Assembly: GCF_000238595.1 (NCBI RefSeq)
Contig: NZ_AGTS01000071.1
Coordinates: forward strand, 62,001-126,000
Direction of reading: 5' to 3'
Length of the DNA: 64,000 nt
DNA from: Acidovorax sp. NO-1
Lineage (GTDB): Bacteria; Pseudomonadota; Gammaproteobacteria; Burkholderiales; Burkholderiaceae_C
The number at the start of each line of letters is the position of its first letter. The stretch's first letter is position 1. This document shows, piece after piece, positions 10,650 through 20,252 of the stretch. The position numbers were made by a program, and so were the translations under genes. The notes beneath the pieces were generated by a model that was given only the letters and a program-made list of their open reading frames with translations, searched no databases and was not told where the DNA came from.

Positions 10650-12265
10650 GCCTTGCGGGCCGCAGCGCGGCGGCTGGCGGTGGGCGCTGCCGCGGAGGGC
10701 GAGCCTTTGGGCGTTGGCGCCGGATCCGCAGCGGCGGGCGCAGCCGAATCGACCGCCCCGTTGCTGGCGGGCACAGGCGTCACCCAGCGTGTGGCTACGC
10801 CAGCTGCCGGTTTGGCTGCAAGCTTTGTGTCTGCCTTGGCCGTGTTTTTCGCGACCGGTTTGGCAGCAGGTTTTGCGGCCGGTTTTGCCACCGGCTTTGC
10901 GGCCGCCTTGGCGCCCTGCAGGCGCGCGCTGGGGGCCACAGCACGACGGGGCGGGCTGTCATCGGGTGTTTCGGTGACGGGCAGGGCGGCTCTGGATTGC
11001 GGCTTGTCGTGTTCGAGGATGAAGCTGCGCACCTGGGGATAGACAACTTCGCGCCAACGGCGGCCACTGAAAATGCCATAGTGGCCCGCGCCCTTGACCT
11101 CCAGGTGGCGTTGCTCGCTGTCTGCCAGGCCGCTGCACAGGCCGTGCGCTGCATGGGTCTGGCCGGAGCCAGAGATGTCATCGAGCTCGCCCTCTACCGT
11201 GAATACGGCGGTGGTGCTGATGTCCTGGGGCCGCACGCGCTCCAGCTTGCCGTCGGGGGAACGCACGTCCCAGGTTCCGTTCACCAGTTTGTAGTCCTGG
11301 AACACGGTCTGGATGGTTTCCAGGTAGTAGTCCGCGTCCATGTCGAGCACGGCGTTGTACTCGTCGTAGAACTTGCGGTGGGCCTCGGCGCTGGCATCGT
11401 CGCCCTTGATGAGGTCCTTGAAGTAGTCATAGTGGCTGGTGGCGTGGCGGTCAGGGTTCATGGCCACGAAGCCGGTGTACTGCAGAAAACCGGGATACAC
11501 CCGCCGCCCGGCACCCGGGAAGTTCTCTGGCACGCGATAGATGACGTTGTTCTCGAACCATTCGTAGCTGCGGTTCGTGGCCAGGTTGTTGACGGCGGTG
11601 GGGGAGCGGCGCGCGTCAATGGGGCCGCCCATCATGGTCATGCTCAGGGGCGTGGTCTCGCCCCGGCTGGCCATCAGCGATACGGCCGCCAGCACGGGCA
11701 CGGTGGGCTGACATACGCTGATGACGTGGCAGTTGCCATAGGTGCCCTGCAGGTGGCGGATGAAGTCCTGCACATAGTTCACATAGTCATCAAGGTGGAA
11801 CTCGCCTTCGCTCAATGGCACCAGGCGTGCGTTTTTCCAGTCGGTGATGTAGACCTTGTGGTCCTTGAGCATGGTGCGCACGGTGTCGCGCAGCAGGGTG
11901 GCGTAGTGGCCCGACAAGGGGGCAACGATCAGCACCACCGGCTGCACCTTGAGCTTGCCCAGGGTTGCGGGGTCGTCCGAAAAGCGCTTGAAGCGGCGCA
12001 ATTCGCAAAATGGTTTGTCCACTTCGATGCGCTCATGCACTGCCACGCCGACACCATCCACATCCACCGAGTGGATGCCGAAAGCGGGCTTTTCATAGTC
12101 CTTGCCGAGCCGGTACAGCAGCTCGTAGCCGGCGGACATGCGCTGTGCGAGCGGCGTCTCGCTGAAAGGGGACAGCGGGTTGCTGAACAGCTTGGCAGCA
12201 GCCTGGGCGAAATCGGTGAAGGGCTCCATCAGGGAGCGCTGGGTTTCGTAGATGTGATACAGCAT
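10646..12265 (-). CDS. phaZ: Intracellular polyhydroxybutyrate depolymerase with Lys/Ala/Pro-rich tail
   Basis: A 539-residue protein. Residues 1 to about 420 match the intracellular PHB depolymerases of the PhaZ1 type (alpha/beta hydrolase), including the nucleophile region [11 protein letters not shown] with its Cys near 186 and the C-terminal [18 protein letters not shown] carrying the catalytic His. It mobilises stored PHB in the cytoplasm. About 120 extra residues follow. They include [18 protein letters not shown] near 450-468, a low-complexity basic tract like that of the PhaF granule protein or histone H1-like proteins. The typical PhaZ1 is about 420 residues. The start at ATG 12265 (MLYHIYETQ) fits the family; the open frame continues upstream from a TTG. 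The end overlaps rsxB by 4 bp. Confidence 0.9.
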   Translation of the reverse strand: MLYHIYETQRSLMEPFTDFAQAAAKLFSNPLSPFSETPLAQRMSAGYELLYRLGKDYEKPAFGIHSVDVDGVGVAVHERIEVDKPFCELRRFKRFSDDPATLGKLKVQPVVLIVAPLSGHYATLLRDTVRTMLKDHKVYITDWKNARLVPLSEGEFHLDDYVNYVQDFIRHLQGTYGNCHVISVCQPTVPVLAAVSLMASRGETTPLSMTMMGGPIDARRSPTAVNNLATNRSYEWFENNVIYRVPENFPGAGRRVYPGFLQYTGFVAMNPDRHATSHYDYFKDLIKGDDASAEAHRKFYDEYNAVLDMDADYYLETIQTVFQDYKLVNGTWDVRSPDGKLERVRPQDISTTAVFTVEGELDDISGSGQTHAAHGLCSGLADSEQRHLEVKGAGHYGIFSGRRWREVVYPQVRSFILEHDKPQSRAALPVTETPDDSPPRRAVAPSARLQGAKAAAKPVAKPAAKPAAKPVAKNTAKADTKLAAKPAAGVATRWVTPVPASNGAVDSAAPAAADPAPTPKGSPSAAAPTASRRAAARKA

Positions 12266-12283
12266 GGGCGAAACTCCGTTATG

Positions 12284-12294
12284 TTGCAGTGCAA
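12284..12294. promoter_or_regulatory. candidate operator upstream of phaZ
   Basis: TTGCAGTGCAA is a perfect 5-1-5 palindrome 19 bp upstream of the phaZ start. PhaR-type regulators of PHB genes bind TGC/GCA-containing palindromes, so PhaR is a possible ligand. This is a guess from spacing and base pattern; the same bases could be chance. Confidence 0.3.
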
Positions 12295-12404
12295 TATAGC
12301 AGCACTTGGTAACAAGCGCATGGAGTACAACCACCAATGTCAAGTCGCATGGGCGACAGGGTCCATGCGCGAGCCTGAGGGTTTGCCTATCGTTTCATCT
12401 TCGA

Positions 12405-12469
12405 AATTTGCTATAAGTAATATAGCTGTTGGCGCTTGTTGGGTAAGCGCCAGAACCGTTTTTGACCAT
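12405..12469 (+). repeat. dispersed stem-loop repeat, copy 3
   Basis: This copy reads TTTGCTATAAGTAATATAGC, then GGCGCTTG, a loop, TAAGCGCC and GAACCGTTTTTGACC. It lies between phaZ and the RelA/SpoT-domain gene and reaches the stop codon of the latter. Confidence 0.85.
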
Positions 12470-13555
12470 TTATTGCGATTTGTGTTCGCCCTGTTCCTGC
12501 AGCCAGGCCTCAAACGATTCGCGTGCCGAGTTTCTCAGGGCCGGTCGGAAGGCTGACTTGTTACTGAGGTACAGGCAGTGCCGGATCACGGTGTACGGGT
12601 TGAAGCTGCCCAGAGGGTTCAGTTCCTCGAAATGCTGCTTGTAGCGCTTGACGACGCCGATGGTTTCGCGCATCAGGCTGTTGAAGCGTGCGCGCGTCAT
12701 GCCCGGCGACCAGACCTGGATATCGTCCACAAAACCGTCCACCTTGCTGGGCTCGAACTCGAAATCCTTGAAGAAATGCGTGGCGATCTTGAGGAACGTG
12801 AAGGCGTTGAGCTCGCTGCTGCCCGAAGTTGCCCGGCTATGGGGGTGGATATCCACCGCTGCATCCGGCAGCGGCTCTGCGGTTTCATCCGGTGCCTGCA
12901 GCAGCTCGGCCGCCGTGGCGTCGCGGATCTGGCGGAATTCGCGGTCGGCCAGTTCAAACAGGGCCGAAAGCACGTTGATGCGCCGCTTGAGCTGCCCTGG
13001 AATGGACTTCTTGTATTTGATTTTGTGGTCCAGAACGCTCCATGAATCCTGAATGATGGTGCGCACCTGCAGCTCGAACGGCCAATGCGCATAGGCGGCG
13101 TGCTGGGGCAGGTCCCGTTCTGCTGCACTGAGCTTGAGGTCCAGGTGCAGGCCCTTGTAGCCAAACGATGCCTCAGTGCTCTCCACGGCGGTCACCTTGT
13201 CGGTGACATCGATCACCGCAAAGCGCGCGCGTACGATCTGGGCCACTTTTTCCAGTTCGTCCTCATACAGGCACACCACCCGCACGCCGATCAGGTCGGT
13301 GATGTAGCTCTGGATGTCGTAGGGCGTGTTGCTTTCTTCCAGCGCAGGACGGTACTTGCGCACAAACTTGCGGATGCACTCGTCCACATCCTTCACGCGG
13401 CCTTCGACCTTTGCCACATCGACGCCCCCCGCCTCGGACACGGCCGCGGCCACCATGGCCGTGATGGCTGTGCAGGCGGCCTCCAGCGATGCAGCGTGCT
13501 GCCCATAGAAAGTGCGAAAGTGGGTGGCTTCCAGGTCAAAGTCAAGCGATGCCAT
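12470..13555 (-). CDS. RelA/SpoT-domain protein (possible stand-alone alarmone synthetase)
   Basis: A 361-residue protein with a nucleotidyltransferase domain of the RelA/SpoT type, which moves pyrophosphate from ATP to GDP or GTP to make (p)ppGpp. Seen motifs are YITDLIGVRVVCLYEDE, a GYKGLHLDLKL segment that lines the GTP site in this family, and PFELQVRTIIQDSWSVLDHK, which holds the ExQxR catalytic pattern. There is no HD hydrolase domain and no TGS or ACT domain, so it is neither a full RelA nor SpoT. It has a C-terminal ~150-residue helical extension. ATG 13555 (MASLDFDLE) is chosen over the upstream open frame, which has no conserved content. Synthetase activity is inferred from the motifs. 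Confidence 0.82.
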   Translation of the reverse strand: MASLDFDLEATHFRTFYGQHAASLEAACTAITAMVAAAVSEAGGVDVAKVEGRVKDVDECIRKFVRKYRPALEESNTPYDIQSYITDLIGVRVVCLYEDELEKVAQIVRARFAVIDVTDKVTAVESTEASFGYKGLHLDLKLSAAERDLPQHAAYAHWPFELQVRTIIQDSWSVLDHKIKYKKSIPGQLKRRINVLSALFELADREFRQIRDATAAELLQAPDETAEPLPDAAVDIHPHSRATSGSSELNAFTFLKIATHFFKDFEFEPSKVDGFVDDIQVWSPGMTRARFNSLMRETIGVVKRYKQHFEELNPLGSFNPYTVIRHCLYLSNKSAFRPALRNSARESFEAWLQEQGEHKSQ

Positions 13556-13791
13556 GCCGGGGTCTTCTGGTGTGGTGCGGAGGGTGGGTTGCGGGTCAGA
13601 GTTCGGCGCCGCTGCAGTCCAGAGCATATACAAGCCAACGGCGGGCGCAAAAATTACCCTTCGCATTCAGACTGCTGGGGTGCGGGCAAGTTCTTCTTCG
13701 GGGAAGGGCAGGGTCGTGCTCATAATGGCCCGGTATTTCCACTGCCAGAGTTTGACCTCGCAGCCGCGAGCGCGACAGCACCCAGCAAACG

Positions 13792-16584
13792 ATGACACCC
13801 TACTCCCGCGAGGGCGCCGAGCACTCCGGCGCGACAGCCCAAGCTACCGTGCACCCGGCCGCCGTTCCGGATGCCGGGCGCCACCGCTGGCTTGCCCGCG
13901 TGCTTCCGCCGCTGATTGCCGTGTTGACCCTGGGGCTGACGTTCCTGTACTGGCAAAGCGAGGAGCGCAACGCGCTCGCCCAGCGCGATCAGAACTTCCA
14001 GACGGCGGCCGACCAGATTGCATACAACCTCAAGGACCGGATGACCACCTACCAGGTGGTGCTGCGGGGCGTCAAGGGGTACTTCGAGGGCTCCGAGCGC
14101 ATTGACCGGGAGGAGTTTCAGGCCTACGTGGAGGCCCTGCAGCTGCGTGAAACCCGGCCGGGCCTGCGAGGCGTGTCGCTCATCCTGCGGCTGCCGGCAT
14201 CTGCCCTTGCAGCGCACACTGAAGACATGCAGCAGCGCGGCTTTGCGGGCTACACGGTGCGGCCTGCAGGCGAGCGGGCGGTGTATGCCCCCATCACCCA
14301 CATCGAGCCGCTGGAGGACGACAACCTCAAGACCCTGGGGTTCGACGTGCTGACCATTCCCGTGGCCAAAGAGGCCCTGGACCGCGCGCGCGATACCGGG
14401 CAGCTGGCCCTTTCGGGGCCAATCACCCTCATGCAGGACGGCAGTCCGGGGCTGGTCATGTACCTCCCGATGTATGACCCTGCGGCCAACACCCAGACCC
14501 TGGAGGGCAGGCGATCGGGCATTGCGGGGTGGGTGTCCGCCCCGTTCAGCATGGCCGATGTGTTGGGCGGCATGTCCGGCGAGTTCGACGCGGACATCGG
14601 CCTGCAGATTCTGGACAGCACGCCCGATCGCAGCGCATCCGATACCCCCATCTTCAGCAAAACCGCCCCCAACGCTGCCGGGCTGGAATCAGGAGGGCTG
14701 CAGGCAACGCGCGTTCTCGATATCGGCGGGCGCCGCTGGACGCTGCAGATGGCGCCCCTGCCCGCTTTTTCGCTGCGCTACCAGGTAGTGGGCCACCACC
14801 CCGTTGCCTTGGCGGGCACCGTATTGAGCCTGGTTCTTGCCTGGTTTGCCTGGCTGCTGGCGACCGGGCGCGAGCGGGCTGTGGCGCTTGCCCGCAGCAT
14901 GACGGCAGAGCTGCGGGCCACGCGCGACGACCTGGAGAGTACGCTCAACGCCATCCCCGACCTGCTCTTCGAGCTGGACGTGCATGGACGCATTCACCAC
15001 TGCCGTACGGCACGCATGGACATGCTCACCATGCCCCCCGAGATGTTTCTGGGCCGTTTGATCACCGAGGTGGTGCCCCCGGAAGCGGCAGCGGGTTGCC
15101 ATGCGGCGCTGGAGGCTGCCCACCACACGGGCTACTCGGCAGGTCACCAGTACCGGCTGGAGGTCGGTGGCGTGGCGCACTGGTTTGAGTTGTCCATTGC
15201 CCGCAAGCAAAGCGCCCAGCCGGATGGTGAACCCCGGTTCATTGCGCTCTCGCGCGACATTACCGAACGCAAGCAGGCCGAGGCGCGCACGCACCAGCTG
15301 GCGTACTTCGACGCCCTTACCGGGCTGCCCAACCGGCGCATGCTGCTCGACCGCATGGAGCACGCGCTCCAGAGCGCGCTGAAGGCCGCCCATGTGGGTG
15401 CGGTGCTGTACATCGACCTCGACAACTTCAAGCAGATCAACGATGCCCGCGGGCATACCTTGGGCGATGCGCTGCTGATGCAGGTGGCGCAGCGCCTGAC
15501 ACGACAGATGCGCCCCGGCGACACGGTGGCACGCCTGGGCGGCGACGAGTTTGTGGTCCTGGTGAACAACGTGGCATCCGATATGGAATCGGCAGGGCGC
15601 GCGGCGTTGCTGGTGGCAGAGGAAATCCGCGTGTCGCTGGAGGCTCCGTACACCATTGACACGCACGTGTACAGCACCACGGGCAGTATCGGCATCACGC
15701 TGTTTCCCGAGCGGGGCGAAAACGCCGAGGATCTGCTGCGTGAGGCCGACACCGCCATGTACCGCGCCAAGGACCTGGGCCGCAACCGTATCCGCTTTTA
15801 CGAAGCGGCCATGCAGGCCGACGTGCAGGAGCGGCTGGCCCTGGAGCAGGACCTGAAAAATGCGCACGCCGAAGGCCAGCTGGCGGTGTTCGTGCAAAAC
15901 CAGGTGGACGCAGCCGCAAACGTGGTGGGCGGCGAATTGCTGATGCGGTGGAACCACCCGGTGCGGGGCAATGTACCGCCCAACCGGTTTATTCCCATCG
16001 CCGAGGCCTCGGGGCTCATCCTGCGCATGGGCGACTGGATGATCCAGCAGGCCTGCGAAACCCTGGCCCGCCTGCAGGCCAGCGGGCGCACGCTGTCGCT
16101 GTCTGTCAACGTGAGCGAGCGGCAGTTCCGCCAGGACGACTTTGTGGACCGCGTTCGGCACATCCTGGCCCACACCGGCGCCAACCCCGCCCACCTGATC
16201 CTGGAGGTGACGGAAAGCCTGCTCATCGAGAATCTGGACGACACCATCGCCCGAATGACCGAGATCGTGAATCTGGGCGTGCGGTTTTCCATTGACGACT
16301 TTGGCACGGGCTATTCCAGCCTGGCCTATCTCAAGCGGCTGCCGCTGTACGAGCTCAAGATCGACAAGAGCTTTGTGAACGACACCCCGGACGATCCCAA
16401 CGACACCGCCATCGTGCAATCCATCCTGTCGGTGGCCCGTCACCTGAAACTGCGGGTGGTGGCTGAGGGGGTCGAGACCCGCGCGCAGGCGGATTTCCTG
16501 ATCAACAGCCAGTGCGACTGCCTGCAGGGCTATCTCTTCGGTCGGCCAGAGCCGCTGGCCGCGTGGCTGGACCGGCTCAACTAA
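13792..16584 (+). CDS. CHASE-PAS-GGDEF-EAL membrane c-di-GMP signalling protein
   Basis: A 930-residue membrane protein. One TM segment near residues 40-58 and another near 340-360 bracket a periplasmic CHASE domain. A PAS domain follows, then GGDEF and EAL domains. The cyclase site is intact (RLGGDEF, near 582) with an upstream RPGD that fits the RxxD inhibitory site five residues before GGDEF. In the EAL domain the signature reads ELLMRW (near 713) rather than EALLRW; the catalytic Glu is kept, as are EVTES, DDFGTGYSS, KIDKSF and AEGVE. Either or both activities are possible. It is convergent with dusA, 10 bp away. Confidence 0.93.
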   Translation: MTPYSREGAEHSGATAQATVHPAAVPDAGRHRWLARVLPPLIAVLTLGLTFLYWQSEERNALAQRDQNFQTAADQIAYNLKDRMTTYQVVLRGVKGYFEGSERIDREEFQAYVEALQLRETRPGLRGVSLILRLPASALAAHTEDMQQRGFAGYTVRPAGERAVYAPITHIEPLEDDNLKTLGFDVLTIPVAKEALDRARDTGQLALSGPITLMQDGSPGLVMYLPMYDPAANTQTLEGRRSGIAGWVSAPFSMADVLGGMSGEFDADIGLQILDSTPDRSASDTPIFSKTAPNAAGLESGGLQATRVLDIGGRRWTLQMAPLPAFSLRYQVVGHHPVALAGTVLSLVLAWFAWLLATGRERAVALARSMTAELRATRDDLESTLNAIPDLLFELDVHGRIHHCRTARMDMLTMPPEMFLGRLITEVVPPEAAAGCHAALEAAHHTGYSAGHQYRLEVGGVAHWFELSIARKQSAQPDGEPRFIALSRDITERKQAEARTHQLAYFDALTGLPNRRMLLDRMEHALQSALKAAHVGAVLYIDLDNFKQINDARGHTLGDALLMQVAQRLTRQMRPGDTVARLGGDEFVVLVNNVASDMESAGRAALLVAEEIRVSLEAPYTIDTHVYSTTGSIGITLFPERGENAEDLLREADTAMYRAKDLGRNRIRFYEAAMQADVQERLALEQDLKNAHAEGQLAVFVQNQVDAAANVVGGELLMRWNHPVRGNVPPNRFIPIAEASGLILRMGDWMIQQACETLARLQASGRTLSLSVNVSERQFRQDDFVDRVRHILAHTGANPAHLILEVTESLLIENLDDTIARMTEIVNLGVRFSIDDFGTGYSSLAYLKRLPLYELKIDKSFVNDTPDDPNDTAIVQSILSVARHLKLRVVAEGVETRAQADFLINSQCDCLQGYLFGRPEPLAAWLDRLN

Positions 16585-16594
16585 CCGCTGCAGC

Positions 16595-17620
16595 CTAGGG
16601 GCTGGGCCCGGCCTGCAGTTCGGGTACGTCGCGGGCATACGACTGCACCGCCAGCGCATGCACCTCCCGCGCGGGGCGGTCCTTGAGCAGATGGTTGCTC
16701 CACACCTGGCGCCAGATGCGGGCGCCGGGCAGGCTGTGGCGCAGGCCCAGCATGTGGCGGGCAATATGGGGCCAGGGCGTGCCGTACTGGGCGGCTTCGC
16801 GTTCCATGTATTCGACCATGGCCAGCTCCACCTCTTCGCGGGTCAGGGGGCAGGGGGCGCCGCCGTAGTAGAGCTGGTCCCAGCGGGCCAGCCACCAGGG
16901 GTTGTGGTAGGCCTCGCGGCCAATCATCACGCCGTCCAGGTGTGTGAGCTGTTCCTGCACCACTGCATCCGTGGTGATGCCGCCGTTGATCGCAATGGTG
17001 AACTGGGGAAACTCGGCCTTCAGGCGGTGCACCACCTCGTAGCGCAGAGGCGGCACGTCGCGGTTCTCCTTGGGCGAGAGACCCTGCAGCCAGGCGTTGC
17101 GCGCATGCACGATGAACACGGAGCACCCGGCGTCGGCCACGGTGCCGATGAAGTCGCGCACAAAACCATAGTCCTCCACCTTGTCGATGCCAATGCGGTG
17201 CTTGACGGTGACGGGCACATCCACCACGTCCTTCATGGCCTTCACGCAGTCGGCCACCAGCTGGGGCGACTTCATCAGGCTGGCGCCGAACGCGCCGCGC
17301 TGCACGCGGTCACTGGGGCAGCCGCAATTGAGGTTGATTTCGCCATAGCCCCACTGCGCGCCCAGGCGCGCGGCTTCGGCCAGCTTGTCGGGCTCATTGC
17401 CGCCCAGCTGCAGCGCCACGGGGTGCTCTTCAGCGTTGAAGCGCAGGTGGCGCTCGGTGCCGCCGTGAATGATGGCGCCCGCGTTCACCATCTCGGTGTA
17501 CAGCAGGGTCTGGCGGGTCAGCAGCCGGTGAAAGTAGCGGCAGTGGCGGTCCGTCCAGTCCATCATCGGCGCAACGGACATGCGCCAGGGGCTGTACGGT
17601 TGCTGCGAAAGGGTAGTGTC
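16595..17620 (-). CDS. dusA: tRNA-dihydrouridine(20/20a) synthase
   Basis: A flavoenzyme that reduces uridine in the tRNA D-loop. The conserved start region is MSVAPMMDWTDRHCR; the catalytic Cys lies in INLNCGCPSDRVQRGAFGA; and the FMN-binding barrel elements (TVKHRIGID, FIVHARNA, INGGI, GVMIGREAY) are visible. The family length of 330-345 fits. The true start is uncertain: TTG 17620, ATG 17581 and GTG 17701 are all in frame. The segment upstream of 17620 shows no conserved content, so TTG 17620 is given here. Confidence 0.92.
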   Translation of the reverse strand, partial: DTTLSQQPYSPWRMSVAPMMDWTDRHCRYFHRLLTRQTLLYTEMVNAGAIIHGGTERHLRFNAEEHPVALQLGGNEPDKLAEAARLGAQWGYGEINLNCGCPSDRVQRGAFGASLMKSPQLVADCVKAMKDVVDVPVTVKHRIGIDKVEDYGFVRDFIGTVADAGCSVFIVHARNAWLQGLSPKENRDVPPLRYEVVHRLKAEFPQFTIAINGGITTDAVVQEQLTHLDGVMIGREAYHNPWWLARWDQLYYGGAPCPLTREEVELAMVEYMEREAAQYGTPWPHIARHMLGLRHSLPGARIWRQVWSNHLLKDRPAREVHALAVQSYARDVPELQAGPSP

Positions 17621-17873
17621 CAAGGTAAAAATCCGGTTCAGCGAGGTCGCCGCTGCCTGTCTCGGCAACCCGGCCAGCGGGTGAGCGGGCCAGGTGTGCA
17701 CTCCATCGGGTACGCCGCAGTGGCGTGCGCGGCCCGGGGGCGAAGTTTACCCAGCCGGGCCCGGCCCGCGCTGGCCACGGGGCATCCGGGGGCGCAGGCG
17801 GCGCTGCTTTCTGAAATGGTGGCACAGGCCTTGCTCTCCGGGAGGGCAGAACCTGCCAAGGCACAATACCGCC

Positions 17874-18881
17874 ATGAATATCGTGATTCTCGATGACTAC
17901 CAGGATGCAGTGCGCAAGCTTCACTGCGCCTCCAGGCTCGATGCCTACACGGCCAAGGTGTACACCAACACGGTCAAGGGGCTGGGCCAGCTTTCAGTGC
18001 GTCTGAAGGACGCCGACATCATCGTGCTGGTGCGTGAACGCACCCACATCACCCGCCAGCTGGTAGAAAAGCTGCCCCGCCTGAAGCTCATTGCCCAGAC
18101 CGGAAAAGTGGGAAGCCACATTGATGTGGCTGCCTGCACAGAGCGCGGCATCGCGGTGGCGGAAGGCGTTGGATCGCCCGTGGCGCCTGCCGAATTGACG
18201 TGGGCGCTGGTCATGGCGGCTATGCGCAGGCTGCCCCAGTACATCTCCAACCTCAAGCACGGCGCGTGGCAGCAGTCGGGCCTCAAGACGGCGTCCATGC
18301 CCCCCAATTTCGGTTTGGGCACGGTATTGCGTGGCAAGACACTGGGCATCTGGGGCTATGGCCGGATCGGCCAGCTGGTGGCCGGATACGGGCGCGCTTT
18401 TGGCATGAACGTGCGCGTGTGGGGGCGCGAAGCCTCGCGGGCGCAAGCGTTGACCGATGGTTTCCAGGCGGCCACCACCCGGGAAGAGTTTTTCTCGCAG
18501 TGCGACGTGATTTCGCTGCACCTGCGCCTGACCGAGGAAACGCGTGGCGTCGTGTCGCTGGAGGACCTCTCGTGCATGAAGCCCACCGCCTTGCTCGTCA
18601 ATACGTCGCGGGCGGAGCTGATTGAGCCCGACGCCCTGATTGCGGCGCTCAACCGGGGTCGGCCGGGCATGGCGGCGGTTGACGTTTTCGAGAGCGAGCC
18701 CATTCTTCAGGGTCACGCCCTGCTGCGGCTGGAGAACTGCATCTGCACGCCGCACATCGGGTATGTGGAGCAAGACAGCTACGAGCTGTATTTCGGGGCC
18801 GCGTTTGACAACGTGGTGAATTTCATCAAGGGCACGCCGTCCAATATCGTCAACCCTGGCGCGCTGCAGGTGCGGCGATAG
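17874..18881 (+). CDS. D-2-hydroxyacid dehydrogenase family protein
   Basis: A 335-residue NAD(P)-dependent dehydrogenase related to phosphoglycerate dehydrogenase. The nucleotide-binding turn is GIWGYGRIG. Catalytic Arg, Glu and His positions are visible in NTSRAELIEPDAL, VDVFESEPI and CTPHIGYVEQDSYELYF. The substrate cannot be read from sequence. It is followed 67 bp later by an MFS gene on the same strand, which may be co-transcribed. Confidence 0.88.
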   Translation: MNIVILDDYQDAVRKLHCASRLDAYTAKVYTNTVKGLGQLSVRLKDADIIVLVRERTHITRQLVEKLPRLKLIAQTGKVGSHIDVAACTERGIAVAEGVGSPVAPAELTWALVMAAMRRLPQYISNLKHGAWQQSGLKTASMPPNFGLGTVLRGKTLGIWGYGRIGQLVAGYGRAFGMNVRVWGREASRAQALTDGFQAATTREEFFSQCDVISLHLRLTEETRGVVSLEDLSCMKPTALLVNTSRAELIEPDALIAALNRGRPGMAAVDVFESEPILQGHALLRLENCICTPHIGYVEQDSYELYFGAAFDNVVNFIKGTPSNIVNPGALQVRR

Positions 18882-18948
18882 CCATCAGGGCGACACGGCG
18901 CGCAGCGCTGCGTCCGCTCCGTCACCCCCTGGCGCCCTGGTGCCCGCC

Positions 18949-20154
18949 ATGACCCCCGCTCATTCCATGATGCTGCGCCTCGTCGGCCTGGCTGCTTTTT
19001 GCAGCATGGCGTCGATGCGGGTGTGCGACCCGATGCTGGTGGAGCTGTCGCGGGAGTTCCAGGTCACCACGGGGGATGCCTCGGCTGTCATCGCGGCCTT
19101 TGCCGTAGCCTATGGCGTGCTGCAACTGGTGTATGGCCCCTTGGGCGATATGCTGGGCAAGGTGCGCGTCATCATTGCAGCCACCGCAGCCTGTGCCTTG
19201 TTCAGTGCGCTGACGGCACTGGCCCCCACGTTCACGGTGCTGGTGGTGTCACGCGCGGCCATGGGGGCGGCGGCTGCCGGGATCATTCCGCTGTCGATGG
19301 CCTGGATCGGTGACCAGGTGGCATATGAGCAGCGGCAGGAGACGCTGGCCCGCCTGATGGGCGCGACGGTGACGGGCATGATGGCGGGCCAGTGGTTCGG
19401 GGGCTTCGCCACCGAGACGCTGGGCTGGCGCACTGCGTTCGGGGTGCTGGCGGTGATGTTCTTTGCCGCCGCAGCGCTGCTGCTGCGCCATGCCCGAACG
19501 GGCGACACGCACCGCGACGGCCCCTCGCCCAGTACCGCCGCTGCCGCTGCGTTTTCCATGGCGGCCTACATGGCCAGCACTGCGGCGCTGCTGCGCATGC
19601 CGCGCGTGCGCTGGGTGCTCACGGTGGTGGCCCTGGAAGGGGCGCTGGCCTTTGGCACCCTGGCCTTTGTGCCGGCCCGCATGGTCGATGGCTTCGGGCT
19701 GTCGGCTTCGGCGGCGGGCGGCGTGATGGTGCTGTATGGCGTGGGTGGCCTGGTGTACAGCGTGTTTGCACGGCGCTGGCTGGCGCTGCTGGGCGAGCGG
19801 GGCCTGGCGCTGGCAGGGGCTTCGCAGATTGCGCTGGGTTTGCTGCTGCTCGCCTGGGCGCCCGACGTGGCGTGGGCGGTGCTCGGCAGTTTTCTGGCGG
19901 GGCTGGGCTTTTACATGCTGCACAACACGCTGCAGGTGCAGGCCACGCAGATGGCGCCGCAGGCACGGGGCACGGCAGTCACGCTGTTTGCAAGCCTGCT
20001 CTTTCTGGGGCAGTCCACGGGCGTACTGGTGGTGGCCTTCAGCGTGGACCGTGGCTGGCTGCCCCCGGTGTTTTCCGCGGCCGCGCTGGGCATGCTGGTG
20101 CTGGGCTACATGGTTTCGCGCCAGGTGCATGCGCGGGCCCCCGTGGCGGGCTGA
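18949..20154 (+). CDS. MFS transporter
   Basis: A 401-residue protein with about 12 hydrophobic segments. The loop after the second one reads YGPLGDMLGKVRV, the major facilitator signature between TM2 and TM3. It resembles drug- or sugar-efflux MFS proteins, but I cannot name the substrate. A GTG 9 bp upstream (18940) is an alternative start. Confidence 0.85.
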   Translation: MTPAHSMMLRLVGLAAFCSMASMRVCDPMLVELSREFQVTTGDASAVIAAFAVAYGVLQLVYGPLGDMLGKVRVIIAATAACALFSALTALAPTFTVLVVSRAAMGAAAAGIIPLSMAWIGDQVAYEQRQETLARLMGATVTGMMAGQWFGGFATETLGWRTAFGVLAVMFFAAAALLLRHARTGDTHRDGPSPSTAAAAAFSMAAYMASTAALLRMPRVRWVLTVVALEGALAFGTLAFVPARMVDGFGLSASAAGGVMVLYGVGGLVYSVFARRWLALLGERGLALAGASQIALGLLLLAWAPDVAWAVLGSFLAGLGFYMLHNTLQVQATQMAPQARGTAVTLFASLLFLGQSTGVLVVAFSVDRGWLPPVFSAAALGMLVLGYMVSRQVHARAPVAG

Positions 20155-20252
20155 TCGGCCCGCATGCTGGCCGCGCCACGGCGTGGGGCGCCGCCCGGGG
20201 CCTTGCTGCCTGCGCCTGTAGACTCGGCGTTCACCTTGCGGGACCCACTGCC

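Noticed and set aside
14689-16764. 691-codon minus-strand frame opposite the CHASE-PAS-GGDEF-EAL gene
   Set aside because: The plus-strand frame carries all catalytic motifs; this one has none.
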